Under the pieces are notes generated by a model, which was given only the letters and a program-made list of their open reading frames with translations, searched no databases and was not told the DNA's origin. Positions 34,535-44,228 of a DNA stretch of 64,000 nucleotides are shown piece after piece. The stretch lies in assembly GCA_963703085.1 (NCBI GenBank), contig OY969789.1, forward strand, positions 992,001 to 1,056,000, read 5' to 3'. A program made the position numbers and the translations under genes. Numbering within the stretch: the stretch's first letter is position 1; every line of letters starts with the position of its first letter. The stretch comes from DATAEG01 sp963703085 (lineage in GTDB: Bacteria; Actinomycetota; Actinomycetes; Mycobacteriales; Jatrophihabitantaceae).

Positions 34535-35344
34535 ATGACTGGGATCGCATCGACGGCACGACGCTCCGCGCACAGTCCGGCCATGGCCGCGCTGGCCCGG
34601 TTCGGCCTCTCGGCTCGCGCGTTCGTGTACATCGTGATCGGCTGGTTGGCGCTGCAGATCGCGGCCGGCCACCACACCCCGGAGGCGAATCAGCGCGGTG
34701 CCTTCGCCGACATCGCGCAGCACTCGTTCGGCGTGGTCCTGTTGTGGGTGCTGGGTCTGGGCTTCGCCGCCTACGCGCTCTGGCTGTTGAGCGAGGCAGC
34801 CTTCGGTACCGCGGTCGACGGCGACTCGGCGGGTCCACGACTGCAGGCGCTGGCGCGTGGGATCGTCTACGCAGGGTTGGCCGTGAGCACGTTCGCCTTC
34901 ATCGCCGGCACATCCAGGCAGAGCCAGTCACATCGGCAGGCCACCCTGACCGCCCGGGTGATGAAGCATGACTTCGGACGCTGGCTGGTCGGGATCGCCG
35001 GGGTGATCGTGGTACTGATCGGCCTGGCCATGATCGTCAAGGGAGTGACGAGAAAGTTCCAGAAGGAACTACGCATGGATGAGCTGACCGGCCGGACTCG
35101 CACCGTCGTGGTCGCGCTCGGGACGGTCGGCAGCATCGCCCGCGGCGCCGTCTTCACCGTCACCGGTGCGCTGGTCATCCAGGCAGCAGTGACCTTCGAC
35201 CCGGCGAAGTCCACCGGTCTGGACGGCGCCCTGCGCACACTTGCCGACCATGCGTACGGACCCTGGCTACTGGTCGCCGCAGCTCTCGGGCTCATCGCCT
35301 TCGGTCTCTACGGATTCGCTGCCGCGCGGTGGGCCAAGACCTGA
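34535..35344 (+). CDS. DUF1206 membrane protein
   Basis: A 269-residue membrane protein with six hydrophobic segments in three pairs, each starting with an ARxxY-like motif (ALARFGLSARAFVYIVIG, ALARGIVYAGLAVSTF, VGSIARGAVFTVTG). This threefold repeat is the DUF1206 signature. ATG 34535 has GGGAGG about 8 nt upstream. Role unknown; it is common in actinomycetes and cyanobacteria. It ends near a short 9-bp tandem repeat. Confidence 0.8.
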   Translation: MTGIASTARRSAHSPAMAALARFGLSARAFVYIVIGWLALQIAAGHHTPEANQRGAFADIAQHSFGVVLLWVLGLGFAAYALWLLSEAAFGTAVDGDSAGPRLQALARGIVYAGLAVSTFAFIAGTSRQSQSHRQATLTARVMKHDFGRWLVGIAGVIVVLIGLAMIVKGVTRKFQKELRMDELTGRTRTVVVALGTVGSIARGAVFTVTGALVIQAAVTFDPAKSTGLDGALRTLADHAYGPWLLVAAALGLIAFGLYGFAAARWAKT

Positions 35345-35368
35345 CCATCGGAGCCATCGGAACCATCG
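35345..35368 (+). repeat. Short tandem repeat of 9 bp
   Basis: CCATCGGAG, CCATCGGAA and CCATCG follow each other directly after the DUF1206 stop codon. Only 2.7 units; probably slippage, no function suggested. Confidence 0.5.
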
Positions 35369-35406
35369 CGCCAGCGGTGCCGGTCGGTGCGACGGCGGCA
35401 CGAATG

Positions 35407-36276
35407 CTAGGGCCTTGTGACGCGGGCGATGAATGCGTCCGCTGCTGGCGTCGGCCCCAACCGGCTCCAAATCAGGTGCTCGATGCGGTGTGAGGTGTTG
35501 GCGACGGGTACAACGGTTACTCCTGGCAGCCGCACCGCATACGTGGAGGCGAGGAGGGCAACACCGAGACCCTCGCTCACGAGCCGCGCCATGACGTAGG
35601 GGTCGGTGACCTCGAAGGCGACGGTGCGCTCCAGACCGGCCGCGAGGAAGGCCCGGTCGGCCTGCACCCGACCGGATGTTCCTGCCGGGAAGTCGACAAA
35701 TTCCTCGCCGGCGATCGACTCCAGTCGGACGCGCTTGCGGGCCGAGAGCCGGTGGTCGGATGCCAGCAGCGCGGCCAGCGGGTCACGGGCAAGCCGCCGA
35801 CTGTTGAGGTCATGGATCTCGACGTCCTCGGCCAGGCCCAAGAACGCGACATCAAGAGCACCGTGGCGGACCTGGTCGGCGAGGACGTCGCTGCCAGCTG
35901 TCAGAAGGCTGATCCGAACCTGCGGGTGTTCCTGGTGGAAAGCTCGCAACTTTGCCGGCACGTCGATGGCCGCAACCGTCGGGATCATTCCGACGGCCAG
36001 TCGACCGCGGATTTCGCCGGTCGCCGCGTAGACCTCTGCCCGCGCCCTATCTGCGGCTGTCAAGCAGTCACGCGCGGCCGGAAGCAGCGCCGCCCCCGCT
36101 GGCGTCAATGCCACCGACCTGCTCGTGCGGTGAAACAGCCGCGCACCCAACTCCTGCTCGAGTTTGGCAATCTGGTGACTCAAAGCCGACTGCACGACGA
36201 AGCAGCGTTCCGCAGCGCGAGTGAAGTTGCCGAGCTCGGCGACGGCGACGACGTACCTGAGCTGTTGGAGGTCCAC
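35407..36276 (-). CDS. LysR-family transcriptional regulator
   Basis: A 289-residue LysR regulator. The helix-turn-helix reads LRYVVAVAELGNFTRAAERC...SALSHQIAKLEQELGARLF, followed by a two-lobe effector domain. It starts with GTG at 36276 and has TGATC/TTGATC repeats just upstream. It is divergent from the RibD/DHFR-like gene at 36455, the usual place for the target of a LysR protein. Confidence 0.87.
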   Translation of the reverse strand: MDLQQLRYVVAVAELGNFTRAAERCFVVQSALSHQIAKLEQELGARLFHRTSRSVALTPAGAALLPAARDCLTAADRARAEVYAATGEIRGRLAVGMIPTVAAIDVPAKLRAFHQEHPQVRISLLTAGSDVLADQVRHGALDVAFLGLAEDVEIHDLNSRRLARDPLAALLASDHRLSARKRVRLESIAGEEFVDFPAGTSGRVQADRAFLAAGLERTVAFEVTDPYVMARLVSEGLGVALLASTYAVRLPGVTVVPVANTSHRIEHLIWSRLGPTPAADAFIARVTRP

Positions 36277-36280
36277 AGAC

Positions 36281-36302
36281 TGATCTTGATCTGCGATTGA
36301 TC
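36281..36302. promoter_or_regulatory. Direct repeats upstream of the LysR gene
   Basis: TGATC occurs three times, and TTGATC-N5-TTGATC (36286-36302) has an 11-bp period, one helical turn. It lies 5 bp before the LysR start codon in the divergent region, so it may be part of the LysR binding site. Confidence 0.35.
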
Positions 36303-36454
36303 ATATGACAACAATGCGTTGGAGTCATCGCTGTAGATGCAGCACGCTTACCTACGACCGTCGCCGGACCGACCCAGATGGCGCCGTCCGGCCGACGTCC
36401 GGAAGTGCGGGAACCCGTCGCGATCATCGCTGCTAGTACGAAGGGAACTGCAAT

Positions 36455-37036
36455 ATGACCGCTGTGTACACGTGGGACGTCTTCTCCACCCTCGATGGCT
36501 ACGGCTCCTACGCCGAGGGCGCCGACTGGGGCGGCTACTGGAGCAAGCAGGGCCCGGAGCTGCTCGAGCATCGCGCCGCCCTGTTCGACACCGAGCAACG
36601 AACGGTGTTCGGGGCCACCACCTTCCGTGAGATGGCTCAGATCTGGTCCTCGAATACTGATCCCAATCTGCTCGACGAGTGGAATACCCGGATGGTGCGC
36701 ATGCCGGCGACAGTGGTGTCGTCGACGTTGGCGGACACCCTCGGCTGGCCGGACGCGACCATCGTGAGCGGTGACGCCGTCGAGATAGTCACCCACCTCA
36801 AGGAGGAGTCGGACGTCCCGCTGCGCTCGCCGGGCGGCAGCCTGTCGCTGAACCGGGCACTGATGGCCGCCGGCCTCGTCGACCGATTGCAGGTGACGAT
36901 CTACCCGGTCATCTCCGGACGGACCGGAACCAGCCCACTCTTCGCAGGCGCGGATGACTTCGACCTCGAGCTGCTCGAGAGCCGCACGCTCGACGGTCGC
37001 ACCCAGGAGCTCGTATACCACCCCACCCTCCGGTGA
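36455..37036 (+). CDS. RibD C-terminal/dihydrofolate reductase-like protein
   Basis: A 193-residue protein of the RibD C-terminal fold, with opening VYTWDVFSTLDGYGSYAEG, then VFGATTFREMAQIW and SPGGSLSLNRALMAAGLVDRLQVTIYPVISGRTGTSPLF, the NADPH-binding core. AAGGGA lies a suitable distance before ATG 36455. Stand-alone members reduce unknown substrates and are often LysR- or ArsR-linked; here the divergent LysR gene may control it. True DHFR activity is unlikely. Confidence 0.8.
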   Translation: MTAVYTWDVFSTLDGYGSYAEGADWGGYWSKQGPELLEHRAALFDTEQRTVFGATTFREMAQIWSSNTDPNLLDEWNTRMVRMPATVVSSTLADTLGWPDATIVSGDAVEIVTHLKEESDVPLRSPGGSLSLNRALMAAGLVDRLQVTIYPVISGRTGTSPLFAGADDFDLELLESRTLDGRTQELVYHPTLR

Positions 37037-37137
37037 CGGTGCCCACGATCTCGTCGGACGCGTTGTGTCAACGCTGGCCATCGACGAGGTCGGCACGTGC
37101 CGGTCGGTGCCTGCGCAGGCGCCGCGGCGTGGCTTCC

Positions 37138-37683
37138 TCAGACGAAGCCGAGGTAACCGATCACCCCGGCCGCCGCTACCACGATCATCGGGTTGATCTT
37201 GCTCCGCACGAAGATCAGCGTGCAGACCGCCGAAAGGGAGTACGCCCGCCAGTCGTGGTCGGCGGCGCGGCTCATCACCAGCGACGACGCCAGGATCAGC
37301 CCGACGGTCAGCGGGGCGAATCCCTTCTCCACCGCGATTCGCCACTTGGACTGCTCCGCCTTCTGCCAGAACAGCGTGATGGCGTAGACCAGTGAGGCGG
37401 CGGGGATCACCATGGCGATGGTGGCGATCACGCCGCCGAGGATGCCGCCCCAGACCCCGCCGACCGGAAGGCCGGCCGCGTAGCCGACCATCCCGACGAT
37501 CAGGATGCTGGGGCCCGGGGCGGTCTGGGAGATGGAGAACAGATTGGCGAACTGCGGGTTGCTCAGCCAGTGGTATTGCTGCACCGAGCGCAGGTGCATC
37601 TCGGGCAGCACCGCGTTGCCGCCGCCGATCGACATCAGCGACAACGAGCCGAACAACACGACGAGCTGCAGGTAGGTATTCAC
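37138..37683 (-). CDS. Chromate transporter (CHR) family, C-terminal half protein
   Basis: A 181-residue membrane protein starting with GTG 37683. SLMSIGGGNAVLPEMH and FSISQTAPGPSILIVGMVGYAAG are the CHR-domain motifs. It overlaps the other CHR half-protein by 4 bp, so this is a short-chain CHR pair that works as a heterodimer. Such pairs export chromate by proton exchange in some species, though many have no proven substrate. Confidence 0.85.
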   Translation of the reverse strand: MNTYLQLVVLFGSLSLMSIGGGNAVLPEMHLRSVQQYHWLSNPQFANLFSISQTAPGPSILIVGMVGYAAGLPVGGVWGGILGGVIATIAMVIPAASLVYAITLFWQKAEQSKWRIAVEKGFAPLTVGLILASSLVMSRAADHDWRAYSLSAVCTLIFVRSKINPMIVVAAAGVIGYLGFV

Positions 37684-38237
37684 GTGCTCGGCTGCGCGGA
37701 CTTCTTCGGCCACGCCCAGATAAGTGCGAGCGGCGCGACCACGGCCAGGACGCCGAGCAGTGGCCAGCGCAGCACGCCATTCAACACGAAAGCCAAGGCG
37801 AACAGGATCACCGGGATCACGCCGGTCAGACACTTCTGGCCGGTCTTGATCACCATCGCCAGGGTCAGCGCAACGGCCGCTGCGGACGCACCGTGCAGCA
37901 CGCCTTTGACCGCGGGCACTTCCTTGAACTGGAAGTAGAGCCACGCCAGGAACAGCACGCCGACCAACGGCACGAGGCAAAGCCCGACTATCGATGCGAC
38001 CGCGCCGCGCATGCCCCGCATCTTCGTGCCGGTGAAGACCGCCATATTGACCTGATTGGCGCCAGGCAGGATCCGGCACATCGTCATGGCGGACAGGAAC
38101 TCGGCCTCGGCCATCCACTGCTTCTCGACGACGAGGACCTCCCGCGACCACGCGGAGAGGCCGCCGCCGAACGACGCCAATGCGATGTGGTTGAACGTCC
38201 AGGCCAGGTCGAAGAGCGAGACCTTCTCGTCACTCAT
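37680..38237 (-). CDS. Chromate transporter (CHR) family, N-terminal half protein
   Basis: A 185-residue membrane protein. LASFGGGLSAWSREVLVVEKQW and MTMCRILPGANQVNMAVFTG are the CHR motifs, in this variant with CRILPGANQVN instead of SQxxPGP. It is first of the two-gene CHR unit and its start overlaps the end of the phospholipase D-like gene by 8 bp. Confidence 0.85.
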   Translation of the reverse strand: MSDEKVSLFDLAWTFNHIALASFGGGLSAWSREVLVVEKQWMAEAEFLSAMTMCRILPGANQVNMAVFTGTKMRGMRGAVASIVGLCLVPLVGVLFLAWLYFQFKEVPAVKGVLHGASAAAVALTLAMVIKTGQKCLTGVIPVILFALAFVLNGVLRWPLLGVLAVVAPLALIWAWPKKSAQPST

Positions 38238-39220
38238 GGCGCAGTTCGGGGTCGTCCGGGAAGTCGTCCTCGATGTGCTCGGACTGGTCGAGCGGATCCG
38301 GCGGCGAGTAGTGGTGCGACAGTTGCCAGTCCTCGGCGAAGACGGATCCGAGCCGCCCGACGACGCCGGGCTCAGTAACCGTGATGCTGAGTTCGCGGCG
38401 CAGATCGAACGCGCTGGGGTCGATGTTCGTCGACCCGACCAGCGCCCGCTCGCCGTCGACGATCAGCAGCTTGGCGTGCACCCTGAGGTTCTTCTGCTTG
38501 TGCACCTTGACGCCGAATCGTCGTAGCGTGCGCAGTGAGGCGAAGGTGTCGAGGCACGTCCCAGTCGCTGATGCCGTGCCTGCCGCCGCAGAGCACGTGC
38601 ACCTTGACCCCGCGTCGCGCCGCTTCGACGATGCGGTCGACGATCACCGCATCCACGTACTTGGGGTGCTGGATGTCCAGGCGGTGGGTGGCACCGTCGA
38701 TGAACCGTGCCATGTGCAGCCGCGAGTTGGAGTTGCTCCACGACAGATCGTGGCGGTAGGACGGCACCCAGTCGTGACGGTTCCAGTCGGCCTGGAACAC
38801 CTCGACGATCTGGTTCACGTCGCGGGGGTCGTGCGTGATCACTCCGTAGTCGCGGGTCTGGGTGAAGTACTTCTCGCACAGGTTGAACGTGGCGACCAGA
38901 GCTGCGGACCGGTCGGCCACGACGGACTTCTCGTGCGTGACGTAGAACTTCGGGTTCGCCCATTGCACCGCGATACCGGCGCTCTGGAACCGTTCGAACG
39001 TCACATCGTTGGCCCTATCGCCGCCGGAGCGCGCGGCATTGAGCATTACCCGTACCTCGACGCCCGCCCGCTTTCGTTCGAGGACGGTCTCTACCAGGGT
39101 TCTGTCGGTAAAGGTGAACTGTTTGACGAGCAGCGACGTCTGTGCCGACTCGATGAACTCTCGGACCGGGTCCAGCCCGTCGTCGGGTTCGACGATCAGT
39201 CGAGGACCGTTCGGCTGCAT
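38230..39220 (-). pseudogene. Phospholipase D-like protein with one frameshift
   Basis: A PLD-superfamily protein with two HKD motifs: HEKSVVAD in the first part and HAKLLIVD in the second. Each half is intact, but they lie in different frames; the join is near 38551-38560, where one base is missing or extra. Repaired, the middle reads DTFASLRTLRRFGVKVH and the protein is about 330 residues. It begins MQPNGPRLIVEPDDG without a clear signal peptide. Similar proteins cleave phosphodiesters in lipids or nucleic acids. Confidence 0.8.
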
Positions 39221-39294
39221 GAGCGGTGAAAGTATCAGTCACAGCCGACGATCGGCCGCCGACGCGCGGCCAACCGGGGGCGCACGGTCTTCCC

Positions 39295-40068
39295 TCAGGT
39301 GAAGCGGCCATCGGTGTGCGATAGCGGCCGCGTTCCGCGTCGGGGTTGGGCGCGAACCGCCGACCCGGGCAGCCGCTCGGTCATCAACGAGTACCTGTCG
39401 CCACGGAACAGGTCGACACCGAAGTCCACTACGTGTCCGGCAGGTCCGTAGCTGGTCGTTTCTATCCGGAAGAGCGCATCTCCCGAGTCGCAGTCGAGAT
39501 GGCTCGCTTCTCGCTCCCCCGCATAAGCGATCTCGATCATCGACGTGCCGGTCACGATCTGGACGCCGTAACGATGCGCGAGCAAGTCGTACCAGGAACC
39601 GACCAAATCGGCTTCGCGCAGGTCGGGCACGTGGTGGGCCGAGACCCAGGTCGTCTCGAGGCCGATCGGTTCACCGTTGGCCAATCGCAGGCGGGTGAAC
39701 CGTACGACCGGATCGTCGCTCGGTATCCGCAAGACCCGGGTATGGAACCCGGCGACGCGAAGTTCGCGAAACTCCAGCACCACCGATCCCGGGACGATCC
39801 CGCGCGCCCGCATGCCATCGGTGAACGACGTCATCGCCATCTGCTGCTGCACCTTGGGGTGGACCACAAACGTGCCCCGGCCATGCTCTCGGATGACCAG
39901 GCCGGCCAGGACGAGCTCGTCGGTCGCCCGTCGCACGGTCATCCGCGCGACGCCCCACCTCGCTGACAGATCCCGTTCCGAGGGCAGCGCGACGCCCGCG
40001 TCAAGATCTTCGATCAGGCGCATCAACCGCGCCCGCGTAGCCGCCACCTTGCTGAAGCTGCTCTGCAT
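39295..40068 (-). CDS. GntR-family regulator (HutC/UTRA subfamily)
   Basis: A 257-residue regulator. The N-terminal winged helix ends LPSERDLSARWGVARMTVRRA, and the UTRA ligand domain contains YDLLAHRYGVQIVTG and ALFRIETTSYGPAGHVVDFGVDLFRGDRYSL. ATG 40068 is chosen since a purine-rich GGGGGGAA lies just before it; GTG 40080 is the alternative. It is divergent from the SIS-led sugar operon. UTRA domains of this group bind phosphorylated amino sugars in DasR and NagR; the ligand here is unknown. Confidence 0.88.
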   Translation of the reverse strand: MQSSFSKVAATRARLMRLIEDLDAGVALPSERDLSARWGVARMTVRRATDELVLAGLVIREHGRGTFVVHPKVQQQMAMTSFTDGMRARGIVPGSVVLEFRELRVAGFHTRVLRIPSDDPVVRFTRLRLANGEPIGLETTWVSAHHVPDLREADLVGSWYDLLAHRYGVQIVTGTSMIEIAYAGEREASHLDCDSGDALFRIETTSYGPAGHVVDFGVDLFRGDRYSLMTERLPGSAVRAQPRRGTRPLSHTDGRFT

Positions 40069-40388
40069 GGTTCCCCCCACGGCGTCGCGGTCGTGCTCCG
40101 TTCAGCTACGCACGACTGGCGAGATCCCGGACCGCGACCTGGGACGCACTTAGACCAGTTACCGCAAGCCATGGTGATTCCCCAGCTATACAGGCACTCT
40201 ACGAGAGCAGCACGCTGAATTGGTCTAGCGATTTACCTGATCGAACCTCGCCGCACCTATCGATCGCAACACTGCACTCGCTAGCGTTCCGTTCCTCCGC
40301 ATCGGAGGCAACGGCCAATGACGGTCGTCGAGCCTCCGCCCGAAACTCGAACATCCGGGTCGGGTAAGACGAATCCAAGGCAGGTGCC
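40069..40388. promoter_or_regulatory. Divergent control region with GntR-like half sites
   Basis: The region separates the GntR gene and the SIS operon. TAGACCA at 40151-40157 and TGGTCTA at 40221-40227 are inverted copies of the DasR/NagR-type half site TGGTCTA, with centres 70 bp apart. Full 16-bp sites are not present: outer bases diverge. They could be two degraded operators or a looping pair. No other gene is visible. Confidence 0.5.
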
Positions 40389-41105
40389 GTGAGGTCATCA
40401 GTTGTCAGCGATCCGCGGACCGCGTTCGTCGATCTGCTGAGCGGGCTGTTGCATCGAGTCGTCAAGGACGAGCACGCTGCGCTAGAGCGGGCCGAACAAG
40501 TCATCGCCGACGCGCTCGGCAACGGGCGCCAGGTCTTGGCGTTCGGCACGGGCCACTCGCATTCGCTGGCGCTCGAATTCTGCGATCGGGCCGGCGGCCT
40601 GGTCGCGCCGAAAGTCCTGCGCGACAGCGCACTGGCGATGCAGGAGGGTCTGGCCAAGTCGACGGCTGCCGAGCGGCTGGGCGACTACGGCCCGATGCTG
40701 GTCGACCTCGCCCGGCTCTCGGCCGGTGACGTCCTGATCGTCATCAGCAACTCGGGCCGTAACGCCGTTCCGGTCGAAGCTGCCCAGGAAGCCAAGCGTC
40801 GCGGCGTCATCACCATTGCCGTAACGAGCCTCTCGCACTCCCGCGGGAGCGCCGCACGCGCGCCGGCAACGGCGCGGCTCTTCGAGGTGGCCGACATCGT
40901 CATCGACAACCACAGCCAACCCGGCGACGCGGCCATCGCGATCGACGGACTGCCCGCCGCGGTCGGCGCGACATCGACCGTGATCGGCGCAACGATCATG
41001 CAACTCCTCTCGATCGGCGTCGCAGCGCGGATGACGGCGGCCGGGACGATCCCGGAGATCTTCGTCAGCGCAAACAGTGACGGCTCCACATCTATCCAGG
41101 ACTGA
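40389..41105 (+). CDS. SIS-domain sugar phosphate-binding protein (UPF0309-like)
   Basis: A 238-residue single SIS domain. The phosphate-binding loop is AFGTGHSHSLALEFC and a second Ser-rich loop is VISNSGRNAVPVEAA. Members of this UPF0309 group are sugar isomerase-like and often adjacent to ABC sugar importers. It begins with GTG. It is the first gene of a six-gene operon. The substrate is probably an amino-sugar phosphate, judging by the GntR/UTRA neighbour, but this is not proven. Confidence 0.82.
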   Translation: MRSSVVSDPRTAFVDLLSGLLHRVVKDEHAALERAEQVIADALGNGRQVLAFGTGHSHSLALEFCDRAGGLVAPKVLRDSALAMQEGLAKSTAAERLGDYGPMLVDLARLSAGDVLIVISNSGRNAVPVEAAQEAKRRGVITIAVTSLSHSRGSAARAPATARLFEVADIVIDNHSQPGDAAIAIDGLPAAVGATSTVIGATIMQLLSIGVAARMTAAGTIPEIFVSANSDGSTSIQD

Positions 41106-41145
41106 CTGGCCCACTACCTGACCAACGACGGTGATCGGAGAACCC

Positions 41146-42450
41146 ATGAGGTCGAGAACGCGTCCACCTGCGCGGTCGATATGCGTGCTGGCAAGCCTGG
41201 CCACTGCGCTGACGCTCGTTGCCGCCTGCGGTGCCGGCAAGGCAGGAAACGGGAAGACCAACGGGACGGCGAAGCAGATCACCGTTGCCGTGTCGGACAG
41301 TCCCAGTGCGACGGCGCTGAAAGCAATAGCGCCGGCGTACACGAAGAAGACCGGCGTCAAGGTCAAGTTCGTCGACCTGCCGTACAACCAGCTGGCGGCC
41401 AAAGTCTTGCTCGCCTCGAAGAAGGCGTCCGACGCCTACGACGTCATCCAGTTCGACAGTCCGATGCTGGCTTCGCTGGCCGCCGGCGGGGCACTGGCCG
41501 ACATCGGCGCGAAGGCGGCCGGCTCCGCTGCCTACGACTACGCCGACTTTCCCGCCGCCGTGCAGGACTACGCCAAGTACCAGAACAAGACCTACGCGCT
41601 ACCGCTGTCCACCGAGCCGTACGTGTTGTGGTATCGGACGGACTTGTTTCGCAAGCTCGCGCTGAAGCCACCAGCCACCTGGGAGGAGTACCTGACGAAC
41701 GCGAAGAAGCTGAAGGCGGCGGGTCACAGCGGGAGCGACTCCGGCTTCGGCAGCCAGATCGGCGCGTACTACTGGCTCGAGTCGATCTACGCCTCAGGTG
41801 GCAGCCTGCTCCAAGCGAACAGTTGCAACTCCGCACTGCGCACCCCGGCCGCCATCGACGCGACCAAGGCCTATCTCGCTGCGCTTCCGTACACACCGGC
41901 CACCGCGGTCAACGGCGGCGGGAACGAAATGACCACCGCCTTCGTCCAGACCGATGTCGGCCAGGAGATCAACGCGACGGGTTACTACTCGATCATGGCC
42001 GACCCGAAGCAGTCGAAGGTGCCCGGCAAGTTCGCCGCAGATCTGCCGCCCAGCCTCACCGGTGCGCAGCGGGCTACATTGCTGTTCGGTTGGTTGATCG
42101 GCGTCGGTCGGCAGTCGAAGGCGCAACAGACCGCCTGGCAGTTCCTCGAGTTCGCGCTCGGCAAGGACTCTTCGAGCAGCCTCATCAGCAATGGTGCACC
42201 GCCGCCGGCTCGCACCTCGTTGCTCAACGACGCCAAGGCCAAGTCGGCACTGCCGTACCTGCCCACGCTGGTGGCTGCGGCAAAGGTCGGCCAGCACCTG
42301 CCGTACATCACGCAGATGCCGCAGATCATCTCCACCCTGTCGGCCGACCTGAGCAACGCGGCCACCAAACACCAGTCCGCCGATACGTTGACCAAAGCAG
42401 CCGACACCGATCTGAAGAAGATCTTGAGCGGTGCGAGTTCGTGCACCTAA
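41146..42450 (+). CDS. ABC transporter sugar-binding lipoprotein
   Basis: A 434-residue family-1 solute-binding protein with a basic N-terminus, hydrophobic stretch and lipobox VAAC (Cys28). The mature part begins KQITVAVSDSPSATALKAIAPAY and has the usual two-lobed carbohydrate-binding fold. ATG 41146 is chosen for GGAG 5 nt upstream. It overlaps the first permease by 10 bp. It captures a sugar outside the cell for the two permeases that follow. Confidence 0.87.
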   Translation: MRSRTRPPARSICVLASLATALTLVAACGAGKAGNGKTNGTAKQITVAVSDSPSATALKAIAPAYTKKTGVKVKFVDLPYNQLAAKVLLASKKASDAYDVIQFDSPMLASLAAGGALADIGAKAAGSAAYDYADFPAAVQDYAKYQNKTYALPLSTEPYVLWYRTDLFRKLALKPPATWEEYLTNAKKLKAAGHSGSDSGFGSQIGAYYWLESIYASGGSLLQANSCNSALRTPAAIDATKAYLAALPYTPATAVNGGGNEMTTAFVQTDVGQEINATGYYSIMADPKQSKVPGKFAADLPPSLTGAQRATLLFGWLIGVGRQSKAQQTAWQFLEFALGKDSSSSLISNGAPPPARTSLLNDAKAKSALPYLPTLVAAAKVGQHLPYITQMPQIISTLSADLSNAATKHQSADTLTKAADTDLKKILSGASSCT

Positions 42451-43379
42451 CGCCGCAGCTGGCCGCCAGCAGCGAAACCGCGACGCCCTCCCCGACCGAG
42501 CAATCGGCACGGGGAGGGCGGCAGCGTGGCCGCTGGGCCGGGGCCCTGTTCACCCTGCCCGCCTGGCTGCTGCTGGCCGCGGCTGTGCTGACACCGCTGG
42601 TTGTGGCAGTCGGCAACTCGTTGACCGACGACAACCTGGCGCAGGTCGAGACGGCCAAGTTCGTCGGCCGGCTCAACTACTCCGAGCAGGTGTTCACCAG
42701 CGGATTCCGCTCCAGCCTGGTCGTCACCGTGCTCATCATCGTGTTCTCGTGGGTGGTGCAGCTCCCGATCGGTTTCGCCCTTGCCTCATTGCTGGTCCGC
42801 CCGTTCCGGGGCAGGTCCGCCGTTCGCGCTGCGATCACCATTCCGATGATGTTGACGCCGGTTGCGGTCGGGTTGATGTGGCGGTTCCTCGCCGATCCGG
42901 ACCTGGGCGTGATCCGCTGGTTGGCCTCGCAGTTCGATGCGACTGCGCACCCCAATCTGTTCGGCAGCCAACTCGGCGCGCTGGCGCTCATCGTGGCGGT
43001 GAATTCGTGGATCAACATCCCGTTCGTCACGCTCCTTCTGATGGCCGGGCTCGTCGCCATACCCGGTGAGCTCGAGGAAGCGGCGGCGATGGACGGCGCC
43101 CGACGGATGCAGGTGGTTCGGCTCATCCTGCTGCCGATGTTGCTTCCGGTGATCGCGGTCATCACACTGCTGCGGGTCGCCGCCGACTATCGCATGTTCG
43201 ACCTCGTGTACGTCGTGACGCAGGGTGGTCCGGGTACCTCGACGCAGAACCTGTCGATGCTCGCCTACCAGCAAGGATTGGTGGACTTCCAGATCGGTCG
43301 GGCCTGCGCCATCGCCGTTGCCATGGCAGTGATCGCGTTGCCGGCGTATGTGCTGTATTCCCGGGTGGTCCGGCCGTGA
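42441..43379 (+). CDS. ABC sugar transporter permease, MalF type
   Basis: A 312-residue permease with six membrane segments. The EAA loop is ELEEAAAMDGARRMQVVRLILLP. GTG 42441 overlaps the binding-protein gene; the basic N-terminus GRQRGRWAG precedes the first segment. It overlaps the next permease by 4 bp. No ATPase gene is nearby, again pointing to a shared ATPase elsewhere in the genome. Confidence 0.86.
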   Translation: MHLTPQLAASSETATPSPTEQSARGGRQRGRWAGALFTLPAWLLLAAAVLTPLVVAVGNSLTDDNLAQVETAKFVGRLNYSEQVFTSGFRSSLVVTVLIIVFSWVVQLPIGFALASLLVRPFRGRSAVRAAITIPMMLTPVAVGLMWRFLADPDLGVIRWLASQFDATAHPNLFGSQLGALALIVAVNSWINIPFVTLLLMAGLVAIPGELEEAAAMDGARRMQVVRLILLPMLLPVIAVITLLRVAADYRMFDLVYVVTQGGPGTSTQNLSMLAYQQGLVDFQIGRACAIAVAMAVIALPAYVLYSRVVRP

Positions 43380-44197
43380 GCGCCGTCCGGCTGGCCGGAC
43401 GCGGAGCGGTCTTCGCCGGTGCCGTGGCGATCGCGCTCGCGCCGGTCGCCTGGATCGTGTCGACCTCGTTCAAGACGCAGGTGGAGGCGTCCAGCTATCC
43501 ACCCCGGGTGATCCCCGAGCATCCGACCCTCTCGAACTACACCGAAGTGCTCACCACCACGGCGTTCCGTTCCGCGTTGCTCACATCCGTACTGATCACG
43601 GTGTGCGCGACGGTGCTGACGCTGCTGGTCGCCTACCCATGCGCCTACGGGCTGGTCCGGATGCGGCCGCACGGTCGGCGGCTGCTCATCCTGCTGATCG
43701 CGTTGGCGCAGACTGTCCCCTCGATCGTGTTCGTCATCCCGCTGTACTCCGAGGCCGTGCAACTGGGCATCTACGACACCCGGCGGCTGATGATCGTGGT
43801 TTACGCGGCGTTCCTGACACCGTTCGCGACGCTCACGCTGAGCGCCTTCTTGCGCGGGCTGCCCGTCGACGTGGAAGAAGCGGCACTGGTGGACGGCTGC
43901 GGACGGCTCGGCGTGCTGTGCCGGGTGGTCATCCCGATGACCCGAGCCCCGCTGGCCGCAACGGCCACCTTCACCGGCCTGTACGCGTGGAACGAGTTCC
44001 TGATCCCGGTGATCCTCGGTGGCCAGGACACCGTGCCGCTCACCGTCTACGTGTCGAACTTCGTCACGCAGAAGACTGTGCAGTGGGGACCTCTGACCGC
44101 CGCTGTCTGCGTGGTGCTCCTGCCGGTGATCGTCGTTGTGCTGGTGGCGCAACGCCAGCTGGTGACGGGCCTGACAGCCGGCGCGGTCAAGGCATGA
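43376..44197 (+). CDS. ABC sugar transporter permease, MalG type
   Basis: A 273-residue permease with six membrane segments and EAA loop DVEEAALVDGCGRLGVLCRVVIP. It starts with GTG overlapping the partner by 4 bp. With the binding protein and first permease it completes the importer core of this operon. Confidence 0.87.
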   Translation: MSAVRLAGRGAVFAGAVAIALAPVAWIVSTSFKTQVEASSYPPRVIPEHPTLSNYTEVLTTTAFRSALLTSVLITVCATVLTLLVAYPCAYGLVRMRPHGRRLLILLIALAQTVPSIVFVIPLYSEAVQLGIYDTRRLMIVVYAAFLTPFATLTLSAFLRGLPVDVEEAALVDGCGRLGVLCRVVIPMTRAPLAATATFTGLYAWNEFLIPVILGGQDTVPLTVYVSNFVTQKTVQWGPLTAAVCVVLLPVIVVVLVAQRQLVTGLTAGAVKA

Positions 44198-44228
44198 CAA
44201 CCAACAGCGAACGTTCGGAGTGGTACGG